Positions 9,612 to 23,100 of a DNA stretch of 64,000 bases are shown in pieces. This DNA is from Gyrodactylus bullatarudis (lineage: Eukaryota; Platyhelminthes; Monogenea; Gyrodactylidea; Gyrodactylidae): positions 1 through 64,000 of the forward strand of contig SSNU01000275.1 of the NCBI GenBank assembly GCA_012064415.1, in the 5' to 3' direction. The notes below the pieces were generated by a model. The model worked only from the letters and a program-made list of their open reading frames with translations, ran no database searches and was not told the DNA's origin. Numbering within the stretch: position 1 is the stretch's first letter; every line of letters begins with the position of its first letter. A program made the position numbers and the translations under genes.

Positions 9612-12600
9612 TTTGATTTATTTTATAGAGATTTTCAATAAATATTTTTTGTATCATTAACTCATTTCAACTATCAAAGCTACCGAAAAAAACTTTTTGC
9701 ATTATTTAAGCTGATAGAACTCAACCGTTTAGAAGAAAAACTTGGGATATATAAAATTATATTTTTGAATTGGTACCAAATGTTCAGAGTTTACACTCTA
9801 ATGAATTTAAACACAAAATTTGTTTACTTTTTTAAATTAGCCTTTTTTTGGAAAAATCATTTAAATTTTATTTTAAATAGTTTTGAAATTGAAAGATTAT
9901 AGAAAGAGGATTCAATATTTTGATGTAAAATCAAGCCATTTCGAGAACTAAGACTACAATCTATTGGAAACCTAAAGAGCCGCGTCGATTTATTCTCATA
10001 AGACAATTTTCATCTACCTCTAATGCCTCTCGCAAGTGGTGATAAGAAAAAAAAGGATTCAATTCTTCAAGCTTCTCAAGTGAATACGATGAAAATGAGA
10101 TGTTGATTTGGATATTGGCTGTTAACCGAGTCCCCCACAAAATTAGATTTAGACGATGAAAATTTAACTTGCATCAAGATAAAAAATCTGCAAAATCCTT
10201 TAAAAAGTGAAAAAACAATCGGGAATAGTGTAGGCGTTACACAAAAAAGCGGCTTCAAAAATATTTATTCATCAAGAATAATTTTTTTAAAATCTTATTC
10301 GAATAATTGAAAGTTTATAAATTTACTGGAGAAAATTATGAATATTATCATGAAACTTTGGATTTTGCAATATTATACTCAGGATACGACTTCAATGAAA
10401 AAATCGAAGGCTGTTAACTTTAATATCATCATGATATTCTATATTCAATGCTTCTAGTAATTAAAGTTTACAACGAGGACTTGCAAAACTTAATTTTAAC
10501 AGAAATCCAAGCTAAAATTAAATGCTAAGTTCGAAAATTCAATTGAAACTTCCCTGTACTCTCCAAAGCTAGAGAAAATCATAAGCAAAATGGTCCAGAC
10601 GAATATTTAAAAAATATATTCAATCAGATTTCAGAGATTCTAGAGACATTTTTACTTAATTCATTGGATGATCATCCTTAACCAATGATAATTAAAAATC
10701 ATTTGTTAAAGGTTCTAAGTGGGTTGAAAACGGTTGTGATTCTTTTTGAAAAATTGAACCAGTTCGTATCCATACCATGCAAGTTGCAATGCTTCACCGG
10801 TAAATGTATTCAGTTTAAGCGAAAATTTTTATGTGCCTTTTTTTCAAAATTTTGCCTTTTTTTCATTCAAAAAACTGCCTTTTTCTAGTTGCCCTAGTTA
10901 TAAGTCATGAGTAGGACGGTAAAATTCCTATTTCATTCTTTAAAGAATAATTAAGGTCTCAGGACTGTAAATCCTGCACTTGATTACTTGGAATGAATGA
11001 TTTTCTAGATATCTAACTACTTTTAAGCTCAATAATAATAGAAAAAAAACACATTAATTTACTCTGTGACAATGTTATGAAAAATTAACGATGACTCTTT
11101 TTTGAAAAAAAGAACGTTTTTTTGTTGAAAAACCACTCACAGAGATCGAAGAGATAAAAGAAAGAAACTTTTATCGAGAAATAAAAAAATTAGCCATTTT
11201 CAAAGTCTAAAAATGGTCATTTTTGGGACAATATCTATTTACAATAGCATATTCAGGCTATTCTGAAGGCGTACAAAATTTCTTATCACCGTGATAGTCT
11301 TCAAAGGGTAACCCTTAAATTTAACTTTGTACATACAGCCTAGTTTGAAATTTAATAGATATTTATTTAAATTATGTTTCTTCAAAACACTATTGTTTGA
11401 CTGTCTCTCAAAGTTCAAAAATATTTTTAAATTTTTCCAAGCCTTTCCATTGATTAATTCATTCTATTGACATGCTGGAAGGGCGAGGCTTATATCTTGC
11501 TGCCTTTACACAAAACCATTGATTTTAACAAATTAGATGTGACTTTAAATTGAAAACTTTTATTCTTTTTCTGTTATGTATTTGTATAGTGTGTTCTTCT
11601 TTCGATATCTGTAACGCAGACTCTGTATTCCCTGGAATGGCGCGAAATGAAACTCACTTCATCTTTTGGGCTCAAAATGTCCCATACGAATCAAGTCTAA
11701 TCTAATTCATTATTTCTAAATGTTCTCTGTATATATTATTCAAAAGATTTTTTAATTACCGAAAAGAGTTTACAATATGGATATACAATATATGGTACAG
11801 TATATTAAATAGAAATACCAATGTTGAACAACATCTTAAAAAGTCCAATTTTACACCTGAAGACGATGTCTGACAGAGTTGAGAGTGGTCTTAATCGAAA
11901 GAAGAGAAAATTTCGATCTAAGTTGTCCAAGAAAATTTTGAAATTTGATCTATTTGAAGCAGTGAGTTAATTTGAAAACACAAATTTTCACTCAAATTTT
12001 ATGTTTTTTTTCAATAAATTTTACTTGATTTTATTTTTTTATTATAATTAAGGACTACATCATTAGACATTTTTGGTCGATTGTTGAGCAGATAAAGAAG
12101 CCTCAAAAAATATAATATTTTTATAAAGTTTGAAATATACTTCTAAGTAGATTGGTGATTAAATTACTAATGATTAGGGTGACCAAAATACCTTTTTTAC
12201 CTTAGCATTTTTTGCCTATTTCGGCAAGGCTTGCTTTTTTATAGAGGATTATTTTTTTCACTTTTTAAAGGATTTTGCAGATTTTTTATCTTGATGCAAG
12301 TTAAATTTTCATCGTCTAAATCTAATTTTGTGGGGGACTCGGTAAAATAGCAAATAGAAATAGCTTATTCAAATCAAAATCTCATTCTCATTGTATGTGT
12401 TGTGCCTAAAGTGTAACGAATGATGAAAGTGTAATTAATTAAAAAAAAGAGCAAATACAATGATGTTTCCTAAAAACCCTGGTTTGGTATTAAAACTATA
12501 AAGAGTGCTTGGACATAGATTAGCGTCTGCCATAATGCTCAAAAAGTTCAAATACTCATTCAACCTATTATACAAAGATTCGAAGATGATGTATAACTAT

Positions 12601-12775
12601 AGAGTTCTATAAAATAATTGCAACAGTTTTATAGGAAAAAATGCTCAATTTTCAATTATGAAGCAGTATATAATTCAAGGCTCATCTTTATTATTTAGAA
12701 AAATATTTATTTATTTCTTTTCGTTTTTTTTAAACAGCTATGGAAAATGGTGAACAAAAAAAACATTTAGATCTG
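9612..12775. other. Intergenic region downstream of the NO VEIN-like gene
   Basis: Apart from the inverted-repeat pair at 10125-12343 I see no gene. TTTATT runs at about 12705-12715 read AATAAA on the minus strand, 60-70 bases after the stop codon of the minus-strand gene that ends at 12776, and are a plausible polyadenylation signal for it. Confidence 0.4.
10125..12343. repeat. Pair of 91-bp exact inverted repeats bounding a 2-kb non-coding segment
   Basis: The arm 10125-10215 (starting ACCGAGTCCCCCACAAAATT) is the exact reverse complement of 12253-12343 by eye. A weaker match continues outward on both sides (about 10086-10124 and 12344-12390). The 2,037 bp between the arms holds no convincing ORF. 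It could be a non-autonomous DNA transposon with subterminal repeats, or two inverted copies of one repeat. The perfect identity suggests recent origin or gene conversion. Confidence 0.6.
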
Positions 12776-14193
12776 TTATTTCTTGATGGCAACTAGGATG
12801 TCTGTCAACTCTTTGGTTTTCAAATGTTGAAAGAAATTTTCCAAATGCAAAAAATGTGATAAGTTACTCTGACGGTCCAGGTGGACACGGAATAGATGGT
12901 AGGCCCATTGATGTGATATTGCAAATCTAATCTCATCAATGGACATGTGGAATGTACGAGAATCACTGGAACTGGTCGTCTTCACTTCAACATAGATTGG
13001 GCCCAGACAAACAAGTCCATCAGTTGAAGTGGATGAGGTAGGAGCTCTGACAATTCGATATCGACAACTGGATAACTTTTTAGTTATCTCTATTAGCTCC
13101 TTGTGATTTATAACACCTAAAAAAGAGGTATTGAATATCATAATTTTGAACCAAGTAGTTCTTCAGGGAGCTAAAGTTCGGCATAGATTGTCTATAATGT
13201 TATTATTTAAAAAAATACTACACCTTTCTCTTCCCTTTCATTTTCTACAGATAAACCAGTTTAGAGAAGAAGACAAGAGGTAGCAAGCGAACGAGGTTAT
13301 AGTCGAGGTATTATTTGTAAAAGAATGGTGAATTCAAAATCATTGAAAATAGCTTCCCGATGAATTAAGACATTTCTCAAAAAAAGAATTTGTAATTTTG
13401 ATTAAAAATTGTTGACCCTTGGAAAAGGTTCTAGAGATTTGAAATGAAGATTATCAGAAGGACTATTGGGAAAATGACTCAAAGTTCTCTTCCTGAAAAA
13501 TAATTTTAATCTCCATTTTAAGGTGTGTGATCCTGCGTTTTCCTGGAGAGATATGATTCTACAGAATCTTGGATATCTTTACTCAAGATGAAATACCACC
13601 TGAATAGAAGAGGTCAGATCTTTGAAAAATACTTCAAGCATTACTTCAACCATATCTGGTAATCTGCTAAAAAATCTCTTGAATCAAAAAATTGTTTGAA
13701 TTCATTCTAGTTTTGTTGGAGTCTAGTTAAGCTGGAGTTGTCCCATTACCTATCACACAGACTAGAAGATTATCTGTAACTTACATTCAATGTAGACAGT
13801 GAGATCATAAGGTTGATAAGACTCGCCAGTCTTGTTCATCCAAGAAACCTTGACCAGGATACCATATTGGGGAAGATGATTCTCCTTAAGACCAGTACGA
13901 ATGCGCTTGCCAATATTTTCGTTAAGATAGTTGTATATTGTTTCCTCACCGCTATCACCAATCTTTCGAATAGTGACCAAATCACAAGACGAGTTCATTT
14001 GCAGTAGTCGACTTGGTGCTTGCTGATGGTTGACATCATCAGGTTGATATGAATCATCTGGGCTTGCCTCAGGTTCATCAAAATCAACAGAGAGTTGTTC
14101 AACTATTGAGTTGTTATTTGTGATCGCTGCCATGTACTGTCGTGTGGTAAGATTTGATTGATTCTCAGGTATTGCATCTTCCTCATCGATATC
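12776..14193 (-). other. DUF3883 (Nov C-terminal) exons
   Basis: Exons 14193-13785 and 13116-12776 encode an acidic lead-in (DIDEEDAIPENQSN), then GEETIYNYLNENIGKRI, VSWMNKTGESYQPYDLTV, YVEVKTTSSSD, FHMSIDEIRFA and YHLFRVHLD. The E-x-x-Y-L opening, the 'PYDL' strand and the 'EVKTT ... F-x-(M/I)S-x-x-E-x-x-A ... Y-x-(L/I)-(F/Y)-RV' ending are the hallmarks of DUF3883. Family comparisons liken it to a PD-(D/E)XK nuclease-like fold. An extra segment (VINHKELIEITKKL) sits between PYDL and EVKTT, at the last splice junction, and could mean that the junction is slightly different from the one given. Confidence 0.75.
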
Positions 14194-17100
14194 CTGAAAA
14201 AAGTAGTCGAAATCAAAGTTGATCAGGGAAAAAGAAGATGAACTAAACAACCTACAATGACCTGTCCAGATTCAAGATCCAAACATTCAGTGTTATGGGC
14301 TGGTTTCTCCAACAGAATCTCAACGAATGATCGACAAGAGTCCTCATCAATTTCCCACGTCTCGAGATAGTCAATCAATACGGATTCACAATTGTTCGAC
14401 AATTCAATATATCTCATGGAATTGATAAGGCCCAAGATGAATTTCCTATAATTTAATAATCATTCATTATCGTTGGGAATTCATAGCTAGTTAAAATGAA
14501 GATAAGGGTTTTTCATCAAGAAATCAATTTTTTAGAATCTAGGTCAACATCTTGTACAAGAAAAATTTATAAAAATCAAGGAAATTACGGCATATTTAAA
14601 ATCTCGAGTTATATCTAATTAGCGAAAAAATCCGAATTTTTTGATTTCAAACTGAAAGAGTGATCAAAAGTTGAGTTTTAGGATCACAATAAGAAAACCA
14701 ATCATTCATAAAATTTTTGATGAACTCGTCAATTTTTAGGGATGTTGAATTATCAAAATTCAATTTTCACGATTTGGGAATTCTCAAAATCTGATTTCTT
14801 TGACTAATCGTGATACTAGTTTTGATCACTTTTCACTTTGAAATCAACAATTTTAGATTCAAAGTTCAATACAGGTAAAAGCTCTGTAAAGTGACGAGAG
14901 TTGTGTGAATGTGCAAGTATACGTTAGTTATATACCATTTCTACCCCAAATCTCATGAATAATATACCAATAGAAATTGAGTATTTGTCGGCCAATCAGA
15001 ATCGAGCAACATTCATCAATTTTCAAGGTAATATGGGAATTGGGCGCTAATACAAGATTTCAAATATGTCACAATTTTCATCAAAATTGATTTTCTAAAA
15101 TCCAGCTTTGAACCGGATATTTTTGAGGGAGGTTTTAGATCAAACGAGGTTTTTTATGATAAAGAATTAGACAAGAGAATCAAATTTGCATAAAAATAAA
15201 AGAACGAACTTGAGATCTTCCAAGAATTTTTCTTCAGTTTTGTTCAAATGCATGTTGAGTGTAAAGTTGAGAAAGACCGAAAAGCTCATGCAAAGACTGC
15301 AGAGGAACTTTTTGAAGGTTTCAGTTCTATCTAGAAAGCTCTGCATAGAGAAAAAGTCTACACAAGGGATATTTGAGTTCTCTTCCATCTTTTTAGCATT
15401 GAACGGACCAATTACGGTCAGAGTATTTGGAAGGTGATTCAGTAATTTTGAGTTTACCAGTTCTGTATAATCATCAATCGGTATTTCGACCGAGTTTATG
15501 ATTAAATTAACATTTTTAATCTGTGAAATGGGTAGGAGGAGGAGTGTACAGGTTTGATCTAATCTTCCATCAGAGAGGAGCTGTTCAAAGTTATTGGTGA
15601 AACCGGGAAATTCGGGATGAATTCTACAAAAGAGAATAATAACGTCTACCAAGGTTCTGAAGGTTTTGTTGAGTTTTTTGACTTGAACGATATGATCCAT
15701 AAATTCAATTTGATAATTGATCAACGATTCAATAAGCTGAAAGAAGAAATAATGAAAAGAATTAGTTGGACAATTAACCTACTACCTAAGTCTGGTCCTA
15801 GTAATTAGTACTAATTACTCCTAATAATATATTCATATGAGCTCTAAGTTGATGGAGTTTCTCACACCTAGACGTTAGAATTCGGATAAGCAAGTTCAAT
15901 TTTATGAAAGAGTCAAAGAATATTCAACTTGCCAGATATACGCGCGTTTAGTCACTATTAGGACTCGTCAAGTACACGATTAGCTCAGAACCTATTACTC
16001 AACACTCCCACAGTTTTGACACTACCTACACACTGGTTGTTTAGAATATTCAAAAAAATTTTAATTATCTTTTTTTGCCACACTTTGTTAGTAGAATTAG
16101 TTAATTCTATATAAATAATTCTTGAATGCTAGATCATAGATTGTATTGAATTTCGAAAATGAGAATTACCTGATGAGACTTTAGATTTTGACAAAGGAAT
16201 CGATTCAATTTTGATGAATCGGTAATATCACGCGAGAAATAGAATAAAGCGTCAAAGCTAAACGGAAAAATGGACAAAACAGGTCTTTTCGATGTTCTGG
16301 AAGCATAACTTGAATTGAAATCTGCTATTTGTTTGGCAAGAGGATAAGACTTCCAGAACAAAAGAGAGCTTTGTGGCTGAAAAAATAAGGATTTTACTTG
16401 ATAAGTTCAGCCTTTTTGAGGACTTGAGGATAACAAACCTTGTGCCAGTCTCCCAGAGAATCAGGAAACACGAGGGATTGCCTGAAAAGATGTGTATCCG
16501 CATCAAGAATCTTGGCGATTTCAACATACCAAGAGCCAAGAGAATAAACAAAATTCGTGAGAGCTCTGGGATTTGTTTTGGCCGCCTGAATTCTCGGCCT
16601 CATTTTTAATATTGACTCAGAGTCAAAGGTTTCGGGAATCTAAAAGTAATATTATTTTTGACATTTAAAATTATCTATAAATTTTGTCAAATACAGACCT
16701 CTAATGACGAGATAATTTTCCTCTTAAAATCCGATGAGTACTCAGGACTGAGGCTGAACAGATTATTTGATTCTTCCACACTCTCATCATGGCAATTCAT
16801 CCTTTTATCTAGGAAACTAATGTCAACGAGAAGATCTGTCTGTTTCATCTCATGACCGATCTTCAATGAACTTGTATCAGATGGATTTTTAAAATACCAA
16901 ACAACTTGGTCAGCACTGAAAAGATGGAATGATGGCTCACTACTTGAGTTTACAACACCCTTACAGATGGAGCAATAATTTGATGTCATTTTCTCATGGC
17001 TTAGGGGAATGAATTTTATCGAGTTCTCTTTGAGAAAATTTACAAGTGGTTTTAGTTCATTTGATGGAAGACTCAGAACATGGACAAAGATTTCCTTTAA

Positions 17101-20100
17101 CTGAGAATAAAAGGATCTCGTGAAGGAATCAGGACAGGTTTTCAATGAATCTGATATAAAGTTGTAAAATATCTTGAATGTCTGAGCAGTGATTTTATTA
17201 CAGAGGCTGAATTCACAGAGAATAGGTCCAATGTTGATCTTTTCCAATTCATCGGATTTGAAATCATTCTGCCAAACATTGAGCGAGTTCATTATCAGCT
17301 GTACAGAATTATTAGAAAGGTTTTTGGGATTCCTATCAAAAATGTCTGCTGTGTAAACAGGAATGTTACTGTGCAAAAGATTCTCAATTGAATCATGAAC
17401 AACCAATGAGGACCTTTTCTCGACATATTCCAATAAATTCTGATAGCCTTGCCTGTAAACTATCAGGTTGGGGATTACTTTGAGTTTTTCATCGGCCTTG
17501 ATTTTTTTGAGGAAATGCCACGATACCATTAGAGTTTTTAGCAAGATTGGCCTGGTCTCTTCAGTCAACTTTTCGATGATAACTTCAATGCCATACATAC
17601 GAGACTGGAGGATATCGTATATTTTTAGGATGAAACCTTTTTCGTGAATGTATTTGATGAAATTTTCGTTTTTACAAAGTTCATAAGAGTCATCCAAAAG
17701 GGGGACATCAAGTTTACTGAATAATTCTTGCGATGCATCAAGAAAGACTTTTGACTTGTAAATTTCGTTCGGGTCAATCTTGTAGGATATTGACGAGGAA
17801 GAAAGGATGATCACTTCAGATGGATTCATAAATTTTCTCTCCCCATTGAAAATCACTGGGATGCGTAGGCTGGGCAGGAAATTGATCAATTTTACAAAGT
17901 CCTCATAGAGGTTAAAGAACAATTGGCAATTAGTATAAAAGTTGTGTAGTTGGGAGTCGTCAGATGGTTGAGATGCCAACTTGTCGATAATGTACTCTTG
18001 AATTTGACTATTCTCCTCAATGTACTTGAGTTTCAAGCATTTATAACGAACTATAAACTTTTTAAGAATATCAATTTGGTCATTTTTAAGTTGTGAAAAA
18101 AACTTAATTGGGACAAAGTCGAGGAATAAGGCCAAATTCGTTTTGTTATTCTTCATAGTGTTGGAAAGAGATTTAGAGAGGATGAGAATTGTTTTGGTAC
18201 CCAATTCACACCAATCGTAGTCACCTTTTGAATTCATAATTGGCATTTTAAAGTGTTTACGATACAAATGAAAGATACGACTGAAATCTGAAGGATTACC
18301 ATATGTGATGTTCATAAGTAATATGAACATATCCAGCCATAGATGCTGATTAAAGGTTCCAGTATAGTCTAAGAATTCAATCACTAGTTTAGCATCAATT
18401 GATTGGACTTTGAGCCATTTGAGAATGCTGAAGATGAGATTCTTGTATGAGGTTGGATCCTTATTGAGTTCCATATTGGATGATTTCATATCCAAGATCA
18501 CCTCATCTAATGGATCCATAGATAACTGGTTATGAATGAACTTTTGGAAATTGGCTGAAATACACTCCTTATCCTTAACAAAAATAAGTTGAATTCTTGA
18601 TTTTCATTGGCTTAAATACAATACAACATACCAGATTACTAAAGTAAATTTCTTTTGGAGAGCCATATTGTACAAGTCCATCTGATGTTTTTTTAGGCAA
18701 AAAGATGGTGTTGGCAAGACTCTCTCTGATTGAGTTAACACCAATGTTTACCAGGTTCGAATGGGAGTGAAAAATGTTGTGGGGAAGGACCTCCAAGATA
18801 TTCTTGATCAATGAGATACGATCGACCAAAGTGCAATTGTACTCTTTCATAAAGCCGATAATGCCATCCTTGAAAAAATTCGTTAGAGAAAATACAAAAC
18901 TCAAGTTTTTGTTAGCTTTAACCTACATTGGTGACGATTTCCTCCGTGATGCTTTTGATTAAATCGCCGAGTATCTCAAAGAGGGCTTTATTTTTCTCTG
19001 AAGATTCATTGAGCTCTTCTCTTGATGAGGTCAAATCAAAGTCTCCGTTGAGACAAAACTTGAATCCATAGTCACGAACTGGTAAAAATGCGTATATCGG
19101 GTAATTTGGTAGATTAAAAGAATCCACAGTCATTGGTATGCCAACTTCGAGGGTCAAGTTTTCTTCCACCAAAGTGACAGCTCCGCAGAGAAATTGCAAA
19201 TTTTTCTTGGGTCCATTGGCATCGTTCTCTTGACAGAGTTGCACGAGACTCAATTTAAAGTCTTTCCTAAATGTCGGGATAGGTAGGATTTTTTTCGTTA
19301 TCTAAATAAATGGGGATGAAAAGATTAGTAAAAGATATTTTCTCTTTTACTTATTGTACGTACGAGAGAATAATTAAATTTGATTATTTCTAGTTTGTTC
19401 AAGAACAAAATCATGGTAACGTCAAGGGTAGACGCGATTAGATCAGACATGACTTCTTTTCTGGTAATATTTTGATTCAGTGGAAGAATTATGTGGGTCT
19501 TGAAGTCTTGACGAAGGATACTCGATTGTGAAATTAATGGATCAATTTCACACCAGTTAGGACATAGCATACTGGACCCATTTTGTCCATTACTTTCCAC
19601 GTTAAAGCTAATGTGAAAATTTCCAGAATGAATTTCTGGTCTCGATGTGACACCAAAGACTGACTTGAAGCCGATTCCTTTATGACCTGAAAAAGTTTGA
19701 GCAATTCATTACATTATGAGAGAAAAATTCTGTTCAACTGTATGTTTCTTAGACAAAATTTAAATATTTATAATTGGTGCCAACATTTTTCAATTAATAT
19801 TTCTACTATAATTATTAGAATTCAAGGTTTTGAATAGCTTGTTAGTCTTTTCGAATAGATTCAGATCATTTTTCTGATCAAAATCGCGTAATTTTCAAAA
19901 TAGACTTGATAAAATTAGAAGCAACTAAGCCAGATTAAGACATTAATTATTCCTTTGAGAATTGAATTTCTCTACTTTTTGTTTATTTGATTTAGTTTCA
20001 ATAAATTTTACAGCTTCCTCATGTTTATTTTAACTCACCAATTTTGATTGAACCGGCAAGTTTACGTTTTTGACTCTTGCCAACATCTGAGATGGCTTTA

Positions 20101-23100
20101 ATGTCACTGAAAGAGAATCCATGCAACTCATTATTCGACATGATGAGAAAAGTTTTCTGATCATCAGTCTGATAGGTTTCGAAAATAATACAGGGTTTTA
20201 CATCCTTGGAATATTCAACATCATCAGAGTTTTGAATCAACTCCAAAATGAAATGACCAGGCTGTGAGTACAACTCTCGTGAGAGATGCGACATGCTACG
20301 AGATAGCTTTTCTTCCAGATTCTATTAAAATGAATCATAATTTCGTTAATTATCAAGTTGAAGCTAATATGACAATCCTTATAGCTAGATCATCAAAAAG
20401 TCATACGAGTCATATTTCACAAGGTATATTGAACAAATAAGGCACATTGGTATAATCAGAAGAGGTATGAGGTTGTATATGTTGCAATCATTTTGTAGAA
20501 CTCGATAGTTATATATAATCTTCGCCGATTATATATAATAATCAAGCCTCTGATCATTATATATAATTCTTATCTTGAATGAAGAAAAACTCTGACGATT
20601 ATATAAAACTCTCGTCTGATAAAATAGGAGGGGCAGTAACATACATGCCAACCATAAAGAACATGGTGTACCTAATAATGGTATGAGAACTATTGTATAC
20701 TAAGTTGCCAAGACTATGGTGACATGTTCCTTTCCTTCTTCGTGAGACTGATATTATCAAATGAAGAAAATTTAAATCCCTCAATTATTCATTATGAATC
20801 CTAAAGAAAGGTTCTATCAAATTTTAGATGAAAAGAATTATGCTGAAAATTCTCAAATTTTACCTGAGCAAGAATACAACCGTTTATTAGATAAGATCAA
20901 ATATGCTCATGCAGGTCAAAAACTAAAGCCTGAACACTACAGGCTTAAGAGGAAATTTAATTACCAGACAATCGATGGTGTATCTAAGTCAAACCTATTT
21001 TATCAAAAAATTTCAATTCCCGAGCTCAGATGGATCTGATTGATTACCAATCATCGCCGGACAACGAATTCAAGTTTATATTAGTGGTTCAAGATCACTT
21101 TACAAAATTTGTTAGCTTGCGCCCTTTGAAATCAAAAACAGCAGCGGAAGTGAAATCTAAACTAGTGGAAATATTTTCTATATTTGGACCTCCTAAAATA
21201 CTCCAATCACACAATGGCAGAGAATTCAATAATGCCCTCAGTAGAACGTGCTAACAGAGACATTGAGGATATTCTCAAGAGTTGGCTTCATGAAAATAAA
21301 ACTTCTTGCTGGGCAAAGGGCGTGCTCAAAGTTCAGATGATCAAAAATAATAGATATCATCGAACAATAAAATCAACTCCTTAAAAAGTATTGTTTGGAG
21401 TAGATTTTATCAACGAAAAAGATGAGTTCTCTGAGGATCATTATGTCAGTTTTGAAGACAACATGGAAATGCTCGAAGGTAATTTAATTCTTAAGTATAT
21501 ATTTTTTAGAATCTCAAGAATTGAATGGAACCCAAAACGATATAAGAGAGAGAGCAAGAGAAAATCAAATTGTATGCGCAACAAAAATGTTAAAGAACAA
21601 AAAATTGATTCGCGCTGAAGTTGGAGAAAATGTTCTTGTACCAATACCTGAAATTGATAGATCACGAATTGATGACAGAAACTTGCTTGGTGTCGTAACC
21701 GAAATTAAGGAAATTGGCTACTCAGTAGCTTGTGAAAACGGTAATCTTCAAGGTGTATTGGGCTTCGGACAAGTCAAACCAATAAAGGAAAAAATCTTAA
21801 ATACCAAAGATAAGCCTAATGAAGTATTGAGTGTACGAACAGCAAGCTCGAAACAATCTCGTTCAGGTTAGCAAGGTTTTTTCAAGTGCAACTGTACCTC
21901 AGGTTGTAATACTAGGATGTGCAAGTGTCTTTTCATCTAAAATTTGATAGAACCTTTCTTTAGGATTCATAATGAATAATTGAGGGATTTAAATTTTCTT
22001 CATTTGATAATATCAGTCTCACGAAGAAGGAAAGGAACATGTCACCATAGTCTTGGCAACTTAGTATACAATAGTTCTCATACCATTATTAGGTACACCA
22101 TGTTCTTTATGGTTGGCATGTATGTTACTGCCCCTCCTATTTTATCAGACGAGAGTTTTATATAATCGTCAGAGTTTTTCTTCATTCAAGACAAGAATTA
22201 TATATAATGATCAGAGGCTTGATTATTATATATAATAGGCAAAGATTATATATAACTATCGAGTTCTACAAAATGATTAGTAGCACTTGGCAAGTACCAT
22301 TAAAATAACGCATTTTAACGAATCCTGACCCAATTTATTCCTAGAATCTAGAACGAGAGATCTATATTGTAAGATTTGATGTTGCACTGCCAACCAAAGC
22401 AAATCATTTCTTATTTATTAACATTGACTAACAAGTAGTAGGGAAATTTTAAATGTCATATTAATAATATGCCTCTTTCATAAAACCAATAAATGAGTTT
22501 TTCAGATCATATTTTTGACGCTCTACTTATAATTTATAATTAATATAATCCTTATTTTTTTAAGAAATACTACACTCTTATCTTCCTTTTCTTTTTCTAC
22601 AGATGATCAGTATTAGCCAAAAGACAACATGGCCAGGTAGCAAGGAAACAACGTTATAGTCAATCTATGCTGAACAGCAGCTCTCTGAGTTAAAAATTAT
22701 GATAAAAATGCTTGTTTTAACCAGCAATTACTTCTGTTCTGAAAACCATTTTTAAAAAATATTTTTTATGACAAAAGCTCTTGAAATTTATTTTTGAAAC
22801 AAGGTATTAAAATAACACATTATTATAGCATGGTATTTCACTCATACCAATGATCTCGGTCCACAGTTTTTGAGAGATGATTTTTATTGTTTAACAATTT
22901 ACTAAGCTCAAAAAATAACTCATAAATTGAAGATTATAATTTTGAAATTATCTCAATGTTTTAGTTTAATATTGTAATTGATTTTTCATATTTTTATTCG
23001 GTTTATCTCTAAATAATATTTTTGGTAAATTTTAAAAATACCTTAAAAAATCGAAACATAATATTTTTTGATGCTTCAAAAATAACTTATTATAGCTTCA

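Larger units (their letters stand above)
20486..22278 (+). mobile_element. Ginger-type (integrase-encoding) DNA transposon with about 350-bp terminal inverted repeats
   Basis: The left repeat 20486-20836 and right repeat 21929-22278 are near-identical in inverse orientation, starting AATCATTTTGTAGAACTCGA. Between them lies a broken gypsy-like integrase gene. An integrase flanked by TIRs, with no reverse transcriptase or LTR, is the definition of the Ginger/KRBA2-related cut-and-paste group. The whole 1.8-kb element sits in the intron 20322-23158 of the NO VEIN-like gene, opposite to its transcription. No obvious 4-bp target duplication is visible, so the exact ends may be a few bases inside the shared block. 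Confidence 0.8.

Noticed and set aside
16258..16551. 97-codon minus-strand frame overlapping the NO VEIN-like gene
   Set aside because: It runs through the intron 16377-16438 in a frame different from both flanking exons; the frame-preserving splice explains the region better.
18575..18904. A frame break between exons near 18.9 kb of the NO VEIN-like gene
   Set aside because: A 58-bp intron (donor GTAGGT after 18927, acceptor TTTTTTCAAG before 18868) restores the frame without any sequencing error.
20794..21871. Retrovirus or gypsy LTR retrotransposon, because the integrase is gypsy-like
   Set aside because: No reverse transcriptase, protease, gag or LTR is present; the gene is flanked by terminal inverted repeats and its C-terminal domain is of the KRBA2/Ginger kind.
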